64,000 nt of DNA. Origin: an uncultured Armatimonadota bacterium. Lineage in GTDB: Bacteria > Armatimonadota > Fimbriimonadia > Fimbriimonadales > Fimbriimonadaceae. The notes under the pieces were generated by a model, which worked only from the letters and a program-made list of their open reading frames with translations, had not been told where the DNA came from and did no database searches. Shown in pieces: positions 58,433 through 64,000 of this stretch (the stretch's first letter is position 1; every line of letters starts with the position of its first letter). The stretch covers positions 52,030 to 116,029 of the forward strand of contig CAIYLG010000037.1 in the NCBI GenBank assembly GCA_903927025.1, given 5' to 3'. A program made the position numbers and the translations under genes.

Positions 58433-58745
58433 GACATATTCCTCCATCCCAGGCTGCTGCTTGAATCAACATCCCAGCACGGGATATTTCAGCCGAAAGT
58501 CGAGTGGCCAACTCAATCTTCCAGTGAGCAGCTGAGGCGCACATTATAGGGGACAGGTTTCTTGTTGCCAAGGGGATTGCGGTTATTTCGTATGTCATTT
58601 ATGCTGGCAACGGCTCGTACATTATGAATGTTTGGCTTTTTGGTGGATGCACATTCACAAAGCGAAGACATTAGTTAACGGGTGCGAATGTTTCACATCT
58701 TTTTGCGTGAAGACTGAGCGAGTCTCCGCTGCGTAAGATTAAGGT
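58433..58745. other. Non-coding divergent promoter gap
   Basis: About 310 bases between the S53 peptidase and ArsR starts hold no gene I can support. The stretch is AT-richer than its surroundings, as expected for two divergent promoters, and contains GTTGCCA...TGGCAAC arms (58565-58571 and about 58604-58610) far apart. No clear promoter boxes were assigned. Confidence 0.5.
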
Positions 58746-59030
58746 GTGGAGCAGGCTAGAGTTCTTGAGATACTAAAGCTGATTTCCAATCCGACCCGGA
58801 TGGAAATTCTTCGGCGGATTCGAAGCCGAGAGTGCTCTGGTCAGGCTTACTGCAATAGTGTCCTCGAAGGGATGGAGATTTCCCAGTCGACTTTTTCCCA
58901 TCACATCTCGGAACTGTGTTCTGCAGGGTTGATCACTGCAACATCTCAGGGCAGGTTCTCCCACCTTGCCGTCAACGAGGAAATCTGGTCTGATTTCAAG
59001 TCGAGTCTCGATTCCGCGCTCTTTGGCTGA
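58746..59030 (+). CDS. ArsR-family transcriptional regulator
   Basis: The 94-residue protein starts with GTG 58746 and has the winged-helix ArsR/SmtB fold: VLEILKLISNPTRMEILRRI, MEISQSTFSHHISELCSAGL (recognition helix), ITATSQGRFSHLAVNEE. The usual metal-binding Cys box (ELCVCDL) is absent; its place is taken by RECSGQAYCNSVLEG with two cysteines, so it could sense a metal, redox state or a small molecule. It lies 34 bases upstream of an SDR gene, and a perfect palindrome sits between them, suggesting that it controls that gene. Confidence 0.88.
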   Translation: MEQARVLEILKLISNPTRMEILRRIRSRECSGQAYCNSVLEGMEISQSTFSHHISELCSAGLITATSQGRFSHLAVNEEIWSDFKSSLDSALFG

Positions 59031-59038
59031 CGACGAAT

Positions 59039-59060
59039 TATATCGATGCGTATCGATATA
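59039..59060. promoter_or_regulatory. Palindromic operator before SDR gene
   Basis: TATATCGAT (59039-59047) and ATCGATATA (59052-59060) are perfect 9-base arms around GCGT. The site ends four bases before the SDR ATG, over its ribosome-binding region. This placement fits an ArsR-type repressor site or a translational control hairpin. Confidence 0.62.
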
Positions 59061-59064
59061 TACG

Positions 59065-59814
59065 ATGTTCAATCTAACAGATAAAGTCATTATCGTCACC
59101 GGCGCAACTTCTGGAATCGGCAAAGCCTCCGCAATTGCTCTCGCATCACAGGGAGCCTCTGTCGTTGTCTCGGGGCGTCGAGAATCTGAAGGCCAGGCTG
59201 TCGTATCGGAAATTGAAGCAAAAGGCGGAAAGGCAATCTTCGTCAAGGCCGATGTATCCAAAGAATCTGAAGTAGCTTTTCTGTTCGAAGCAGCAAAACA
59301 GGCGTTCGGAAAGGTCGATTCTGTTTTCTTGAACGCTGGGGTTTTCAACTTCAGCCCAATTGTTGATCAATCGGCCGACAATCTCAGACACCAGATCTCC
59401 GTCAATGTCGAGGGTGCCTACTACGGGGTTCAACATGCGGCGAAGCATCTCCCATCGGGAGGAGCGATATTGATCAATTCGAGTGTTGTTGCCAAGAAGG
59501 GGATTCCGGGCGGAACCGCGTATTCATTGACAAAGGGAGCCGTCAACACCCTCGTGATTGGTGCGGCGATTGAACTCGCCCCGCAAGGGATTCGGGTCAA
59601 CGCGGTTGCACCGGGGCCTATTCTCACCGAAGGCGCCGAGGCAAGCTTTGGTGGCAAGGATGCATTCGAACAGGGAATGGGCAGTCAGATTCCTCTCGGA
59701 CGAGTTGGCAAGCCCGAGGAAATCGCCGCCGCAGTAGTCTTCCTTCTCAGCGACGAAGCCTCTTACGTCTCCGGTCAGATCTTGGGAGTTGACGGAGGGT
59801 TTGAGGCTAAGTAG
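59065..59814 (+). CDS. Short-chain dehydrogenase/reductase (SDR)
   Basis: The 249-residue protein (ATG 59065, MFNLTDKVIIVTG) is a classical SDR: cofactor motif TGATSGIG (TGxxxGIG) near residues 12-19, LNAGVFNFSP for the NAG motif, Ser (INSSVVAKKG) and YSLTKGA with the Tyr-x3-Lys catalytic pair, and VNAVAPGPILTEG. The ending YVSGQILGVDGGF is typical. SGRRESE after the second strand suggests NADP preference. The substrate is not predictable. It follows the ArsR gene and a perfect palindrome, so it is probably controlled by that regulator, and it is followed by a hairpin. Confidence 0.93.
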   Translation: MFNLTDKVIIVTGATSGIGKASAIALASQGASVVVSGRRESEGQAVVSEIEAKGGKAIFVKADVSKESEVAFLFEAAKQAFGKVDSVFLNAGVFNFSPIVDQSADNLRHQISVNVEGAYYGVQHAAKHLPSGGAILINSSVVAKKGIPGGTAYSLTKGAVNTLVIGAAIELAPQGIRVNAVAPGPILTEGAEASFGGKDAFEQGMGSQIPLGRVGKPEEIAAAVVFLLSDEASYVSGQILGVDGGFEAK

Positions 59815-59833
59815 CCACGCTCTTCATACTTGA

Positions 59834-59860
59834 GGGTCAGTGAATCCATGACACTGACCC
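59834..59860 (+). terminator. Hairpin after SDR gene, probable terminator
   Basis: GGGTCAGTG (59834-59842) and CACTGACCC (59852-59860) form a perfect 9-bp stem with a 9-base loop, 20 bases after the SDR stop. Only a short TGTTGAT follows. The rest of the 240-bp gap up to 60054 holds no gene I can support. Confidence 0.6.
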
Positions 59861-60054
59861 TGTTGATAGGTGGAACTTGGATTACCGCCTCGTTGGCGTG
59901 AAACGTGGTTTTGAACGACCACTCATTTGAGTTGAACTAGGCTCTGAAATTGAGGATTCAAGGCTCCTTTGGGCGGAGTTAGAACGCCGATATAAAGGGC
60001 CAAGAGACTCATTGCTGAGGCAGGCTGCTGCATCTAAACTGTTATCAACAACAG

Positions 60055-61044
60055 ATGGCGTCCTTGAAGGCAGCATATATTGGCGATCCTTATCAGATTG
60101 CACGGGTCTATTCACTGACAGCTCGGGCCGCAATATCAGAGCGAGTCAGCGTGCTTGAGGGCGTCGTATCAGCCTCTAATGTCAATGCTCGGCTCCCTGA
60201 ACTCGCCGAGGTGGACATCCTGCTGTCGACCTGGGGAATGCCGCTACTGGAAGATCGGATTTTCGATCAAATCCCGAACCTGAAACTCGTGCTCTATGCT
60301 GCAGGGGACACACGCGGCTTTGCAGGACCTTTGGTTAAGCGCAGAATCCCTGTTGTGAGCGCATGGAGAGCGAACGCTATCCCAGTCGCTGAATTCACTC
60401 TCGCCCAAATCCTGATGGCGGGTAAGCAGTACTCCCAAAACGTTCGCAGCTATCGACGCGAGCGAGACGTTAGCCTCTCCTCCCGAGGGTTTGGCAACGC
60501 CGGTCAAACCGTTTCGATCCTCGGAGCTGGGGCGGTTGGGACCGCACTTATTGAACTCCTTGAGCCGTTTGCCTGGAAGATCCTTGTCTTCGACCCGTTT
60601 CTCTCCAAATCGCAGGCTGCGGAGCTTGGGGTTGAGCAGGTGAACTTAATCGATGCCTTCCTGCGGGGAAATGTGGTGTCCAATCATTTGGCCAATAATG
60701 AGGGGACGCGCCAATTGATCACCAAGGAGTTGCTCGCGAGGATGCCCAAAGGGGCAACTTTCATCAACACTGGCCGAGGGGCTACTGTCGACCAGACCGG
60801 GCTGTCTGAGGTAATGCAGATGCGTCCCGATCTTTCTGCAGTGCTGGACGTAACCGTTCCAGAGCCGCTGCTGGCTGACTCTCCACTGTGGGCGCTTGAG
60901 AATGTGTTTCTCAGCACCCACATCGCGGGTTCCGAGGAAAATGAACTGACCCGTATGGCGGATTTGTGCGTGGACGAATTGAAGAGATTCCTCGCAGGTG
61001 AGCCCTTGCTCCATCAAGTGCGCCCGCAGGATCTGGAACTGTGA
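60055..61044 (+). CDS. D-isomer-specific 2-hydroxyacid dehydrogenase family protein
   Basis: The 329-residue protein has the two-domain layout of this family. The NAD-binding Rossmann motif is TVSILGAGAVGTALIEL (GxGxxG near 159), followed by ILVFDPFLS with the acidic residue for NAD. It has the catalytic Arg region FINTGRGATVDQTGL and the catalytic His region VFLSTHIAGSEENEL. The substrate-binding domain (about 1-110) contains LVLYAAGDTRGFAGPLV. It would reduce a 2-keto acid or oxidise a 2-hydroxy acid; the usual central Glu lies near TVPEPLLADSPLW. It lies between the SDR and halogenase genes without tight coupling. Confidence 0.9.
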   Translation: MASLKAAYIGDPYQIARVYSLTARAAISERVSVLEGVVSASNVNARLPELAEVDILLSTWGMPLLEDRIFDQIPNLKLVLYAAGDTRGFAGPLVKRRIPVVSAWRANAIPVAEFTLAQILMAGKQYSQNVRSYRRERDVSLSSRGFGNAGQTVSILGAGAVGTALIELLEPFAWKILVFDPFLSKSQAAELGVEQVNLIDAFLRGNVVSNHLANNEGTRQLITKELLARMPKGATFINTGRGATVDQTGLSEVMQMRPDLSAVLDVTVPEPLLADSPLWALENVFLSTHIAGSEENELTRMADLCVDELKRFLAGEPLLHQVRPQDLEL

Positions 61045-61150
61045 CGTTCTCGGCTCGTCTTCGTAGACGGATGGGTAAGATTCGCCTAGGTAGGCTGACG
61101 TACTGCCTTCCAGGGTTGGTCTTCGTTCAAGCGCCAGTTCAGTGATATCC

Positions 61151-62878
61151 ATGACTCCGGAATTTGATGTAGCAATTATTGGTGGTGGGCCAGCAGGAAC
61201 TACCGTCGGCAGCCTCCTTCGTAAGTACAACCCAAAGCTGAATATCCTGATTCTTGAACGGGAAAAATTCCCGCGAGATCATGTCGGGGAGAGTCAGCTT
61301 CCGCTGGTGTGCAGGATTCTCAACGAAATTGGAGTCTGGGATTCGGTTGAGGCCGCCGGATTTCCAGTCAAGATTGGCGGCACTTATCGTTGGGGAACCA
61401 CCGACGATCTGTGGGACTTCGAATTCCTACCAGGAGGGAAGTTTGATCCCGCGCCCCGCCCTGCAAAATACGAGGGCCAACGGACCAGTACCGCATTTCA
61501 GGTTGATCGGGCGATTTACGACGACATCCTGCTATCCCACTCCCAGAAGCTCGGATGCACCGTACGCCAAGAATTGGGGGTCAAAACCGTGCTCAGGACC
61601 GGGGATCACGTCGATGGACTCCTACTCAGCGACGGCACCACTGTTACGGCGAAGCATTACGTCGATGCCAGCGGCAACTCGGGAATTCTGCGCCGGGCGA
61701 TGGAGGTTGAAGTGGACTACCCCAGCAACCTTCAGAACATCGCCATCTGGAACTATTGGCAAAACGCGGACTGGGCCACGACCATTGGTGTCGGCGGGAC
61801 GCGCGTTCAAATCCTTTCCCAAAAGATCGGCTGGATCTGGTTTATTCCGCTGGGACCAGAGAGAACCTCCATCGGATTGATCGTCCCAGCTTCCTACTAC
61901 AAAGAGCAGGGTAAGAGCCCACAAGAGCTTTATATGGAAGCGGTAAAGGGGGACAAGATTGTTTCTAAGCTGACTGCCAGCGCGACTCCAGAAGAGGTTG
62001 TGCGAACGACGAAGGACTGGAGCTTTGTCGCAGACCGGCTGACCGGTGACAACTGGTTTCTTGCTGGCGAGTGCGCTGGCTTCGCGGACCCGATCCTTTC
62101 CGCAGGAATGAGTCTCGCGCAATCCGGCGCAAGGGAAGTGGCCTACGCCATTCTCGCGCTGGAGCGAGGCGAGTACGAGGCGGATTGGATCAAGTCGCAG
62201 TACAGCATCAACCATCGGGGGCATATTCGGCAGCATATTCGGTTTGCCGACTATTGGTACACGGCCCATGGTGCCTTCTCGAACCTCAAGGATCATGCCC
62301 GCAACATCGCCGACGAAGCTGGGTTGAGAATGAATTCCGAAGAGGCCTGGCGATGGCTCGGACAGGGTGGATTTATCGACTCAAGCGGAAGCACCGATAT
62401 TGGATTCTTCGGTTCGCTTGCCACAAAGGAGCTAATCTCGACCTTTACGGGAGATGAGGCGTTTTATGAAATTGAAGGCAAGACGCACTTCAAACTCGAT
62501 TTGACGGATTCTGAAAAGGACTGGGTGGCTGATCTTGCTGACGGACGCATCACGAGGTACCGCGCCTATCGGAAGGGGAATCGGGTGCTGCCGCTGGTGA
62601 AGGCAATGGGATGGGTCGCGCGATTCATTCAAGAGGAGCGCTCGTTTGCCGAGATCAAGGCTGGAGCGAAATCTCAGGCCGCAGCCAACTCGATGTCCCC
62701 ACAGCAATATCACTTCTTCTGGTCGCAGTGTGTTAAGGCTCTCGAGACTCTGGTCAGCTACGGATGGGCCAATGCCCGTTCGGAAGAGGGGGCGGAAGCC
62801 TGTCCGCGCTACCAGGCTGACCTTGCTGAGATGATCCATCCGAACCGAGATGTGGCTCAATTGGTGTCCGAGACCTAG
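61151..62878 (+). CDS. Flavin-dependent halogenase-family protein
   Basis: The 575-residue protein (ATG 61151, MTPEFDVAIIGGGPAG) has the FAD motif GGGPAG, the halogenase signature W-x-W-x-I-P at 228-233 (GWIWFIPLGPERTS), and the motif F-x-DP-x-x-S-x-G at 311-319 (FADPILSAGM), which marks non-tryptophan flavin halogenases. Lys74 in VKIGGTYRWG is a candidate for the lysine that carries the chlorine. It has no signal peptide. An alternative GTG at 61142 adds three residues. Such enzymes halogenate aromatic or pyrrole substrates in natural-product synthesis, but no biosynthetic genes flank it. It could instead be a related FAD oxygenase. Confidence 0.85.
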   Translation: MTPEFDVAIIGGGPAGTTVGSLLRKYNPKLNILILEREKFPRDHVGESQLPLVCRILNEIGVWDSVEAAGFPVKIGGTYRWGTTDDLWDFEFLPGGKFDPAPRPAKYEGQRTSTAFQVDRAIYDDILLSHSQKLGCTVRQELGVKTVLRTGDHVDGLLLSDGTTVTAKHYVDASGNSGILRRAMEVEVDYPSNLQNIAIWNYWQNADWATTIGVGGTRVQILSQKIGWIWFIPLGPERTSIGLIVPASYYKEQGKSPQELYMEAVKGDKIVSKLTASATPEEVVRTTKDWSFVADRLTGDNWFLAGECAGFADPILSAGMSLAQSGAREVAYAILALERGEYEADWIKSQYSINHRGHIRQHIRFADYWYTAHGAFSNLKDHARNIADEAGLRMNSEEAWRWLGQGGFIDSSGSTDIGFFGSLATKELISTFTGDEAFYEIEGKTHFKLDLTDSEKDWVADLADGRITRYRAYRKGNRVLPLVKAMGWVARFIQEERSFAEIKAGAKSQAAANSMSPQQYHFFWSQCVKALETLVSYGWANARSEEGAEACPRYQADLAEMIHPNRDVAQLVSET

Positions 62879-62965
62879 ACTCTTCGGAACTTGGGGCGGC
62901 TCCTGATACAAAGAATGAGCAAGTTCGCGACATAGCGAATGTTGCGGAAATGTTAAGCGAAAACG

Positions 62966-63027
62966 TTCCCACAATTTGGGAAATCTGCGTTACTATTTCC
63001 GGGTCAGCAATCTTGTGCTGCCGTTTT
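62966..63027 (+). terminator. Two small hairpins and T-tract between halogenase and prepilin-like genes
   Basis: TTCCCA/TGGGAA (62966-62971, 62977-62982) is followed by CAGCA/TGCTG (63005-63009, 63016-63020) and then a seven-T run. The second stem plus T-run is a weak terminator for the halogenase gene or an attenuator within the leader of the prepilin-like gene, whose AGGAG site follows at 63037-63041. Confidence 0.55.
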
Positions 63028-63052
63028 TTTATTTTTAGGAGTTAGCTTCCCC

Positions 63053-64000
63053 ATGGACTCTTGCCAAACAACAAAGCGTGGATTCACGCTCATCGAACTC
63101 TTGGTTGTTATCGCGATCATCGCGATTCTCGCCGCCATTCTGTTCCCAGTCTTCGCCCAGGCCAAGCAGGCCGCGAAGAAGACTGCGGCCATCAGCAACA
63201 TGAAGCAGGGCACTCTCGCCTCGCAGATGTATGCCAACGACTATGACGATGCCTACATGCTTTCCGACAGCGGCAGCATCAACGGTCCAGGTTGGGGCTT
63301 CGGTCCTCCCGACACCGTTCCGTTCCAGCAGATGTATCCGTACACGAAGAACGAGCAGATCACCGTTGATCCGATGGACCCGTGGCAGAGCCTTCAGCAG
63401 CGCGTCAATGCCCAGTGCGCGTACATGGGATGTTCAAACTTCTCCACAGCTTCGCAGACCCAGATTCTTTACGCCGAGGGAGTTCGCTCCAACATGGGCT
63501 ACAACTTCGCCTTCTTCAGCCCTTGGATCTACCCACAGGTTGCAGGCGGCTACTACATCGGTTCCGCTTCGATTAACGCCAGCCAGGTCTCGAGCCCTGC
63601 CCACACGCTGATGTACGGCACCTCGATTTGGAACAGAACCGCAAGCGGTGCACCATCCGGTGGTGGTAACTGGGTCGTCCAGACTCCATGTTGGGAAGAT
63701 GCCAACGGCGCCTACCTCCAGCCAATCGCAACCTACGCCTCACAGGGTGACCTTGCCAGCTACGGTAGCGGCTGGGATCCAAATCCTCTGTCATGGGTCG
63801 TTTACGGTGGTCTCTGGCCATTCTACAACCAGACTTCAAGCACGGCAGCCGCCAGCGCGCAGAACGGTCAGGTGGTCATCGGCTGGGCCGACGGTCACGC
63901 AAAGGCAATGCCGATCTCCCAGGTCGCCGCAGGCTGTTCCGCCTACGGTCAGGGTGCTCTGCAGGGTCGCGTAACTGATCCTTCCAAGTTCATCTGGGCT
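63053..64000 (+). CDS. Type II/IV prepilin-like protein with N-terminal methylation site (partial, runs off right edge)
   Basis: The frame from ATG 63053 stays open to the window end (316 codons, no stop). It begins MDSCQTTKRG with the cleavage site G/FTLIELLVVIAIIAILAAIL, so the leader is ten residues and the mature protein starts with Phe, to be methylated, and Glu5. FPVFAQAKQAAKKTAAISNM continues the N-terminal helix, and NDYDDAYM follows, as is usual for the pseudopilin/DUF1559-like proteins abundant in Armatimonadota. The C-terminal part visible here contains GWADGHAKAM, the DG-H box common in these proteins. It is probably a minor pseudopilin or a surface fibre or receptor of the type II secretion or type IV pilus system. 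The missing C-terminus could hold other domains. Confidence 0.92.
   Translation, partial: MDSCQTTKRGFTLIELLVVIAIIAILAAILFPVFAQAKQAAKKTAAISNMKQGTLASQMYANDYDDAYMLSDSGSINGPGWGFGPPDTVPFQQMYPYTKNEQITVDPMDPWQSLQQRVNAQCAYMGCSNFSTASQTQILYAEGVRSNMGYNFAFFSPWIYPQVAGGYYIGSASINASQVSSPAHTLMYGTSIWNRTASGAPSGGGNWVVQTPCWEDANGAYLQPIATYASQGDLASYGSGWDPNPLSWVVYGGLWPFYNQTSSTAAASAQNGQVVIGWADGHAKAMPISQVAAGCSAYGQGALQGRVTDPSKFIWA

Noticed and set aside
59882..60133. 83-codon minus-strand frame before the 2-hydroxyacid dehydrogenase gene
   Set aside because: It overlaps the start of a well-supported gene and has no recognisable content.
1..64000. CRISPR array, insertion sequence, prophage, tRNA or rRNA
   Set aside because: Reading through the intergenic regions showed no regularly spaced direct repeats, transposase, integrase, phage structural gene, cloverleaf or rRNA-like sequence. 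A tRNA search program could still find one that I missed.

Overview
The window looks like a chromosomal stretch from a Gram-negative, free-living bacterium of the Armatimonadota, probably near the Fimbriimonadia. This placement is an inference. It rests on mid-50s GC, a type IV prepilin-like protein at the right edge with an N-terminus typical of that phylum (FTLIELLVVIAIIAILAAIL followed by FPVFAQAK), planctomycete-style DUF1549/DUF1553 and DUF1501 proteins, and many secreted carbohydrate-active and beta-propeller proteins. I saw no rRNA, tRNA, CRISPR array, insertion sequence or prophage.

Layout. 1-7.4 kb: an edge lipoprotein, an SRPBCC protein, a sulfatase directly coupled to a Phd/VapC toxin-antitoxin pair, a large BNR-repeat protein and a secreted two-domain protein. 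7.7-10.3 kb: a hexuronate-type MFS transporter facing a two-gene membrane operon with FTR1-like ExxE motifs. 10.4-18.7 kb: a run of plus-strand genes (PSCyt1/DUF1549/DUF1553, DUF1501, a double-FHA membrane protein, GH172/DUF2961, a CE7 esterase). 18.7-24.4 kb: housekeeping and regulatory genes (uridine kinase, Usp, ECF sigma factor, Bax-inhibitor-like protein, DUF429, threonine aldolase). 24.6-28.6 kb: an M50-type membrane protease followed by two tandem paralogous membrane proteins with repeated bPH-like modules. 28.7-32.4 kb: a BlaI/BlaR1 pair followed by a secreted DUF4097-like coiled-coil protein. 32.5-38.0 kb: a CBM9/DUF5916 outer-membrane protein, nucleoside hydrolase, radical SAM/SPASM enzyme and HemY-type oxidase.

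The most striking block is 38.6-46.8 kb. It encodes a decaheme DmsE/MtrA-like cytochrome, a large outer-membrane beta-barrel protein, an octaheme lipoprotein, a CcmF haem lyase, and two related monohaem proteins, one of them fused to a DUF2231 membrane domain. This has the parts expected of a porin-cytochrome conduit carrying electrons across the outer membrane, together with its own maturation factor. It is preceded by a hairpin-rich 600-bp gap and a possible structured RNA leader.

The right third (47-64 kb) is mostly secreted hydrolases: an EF-hand-like protein, a clan-A-like glycosidase, DUF2330, a GH78-like protein and an S53 peptidase. After these come an ArsR regulator with a palindromic site in front of an SDR gene, a 2-hydroxyacid dehydrogenase, a flavin-dependent halogenase and the truncated prepilin-like protein. 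A recurring feature is tight packing: four convergent gene pairs overlap by exactly four bases at their stop codons.
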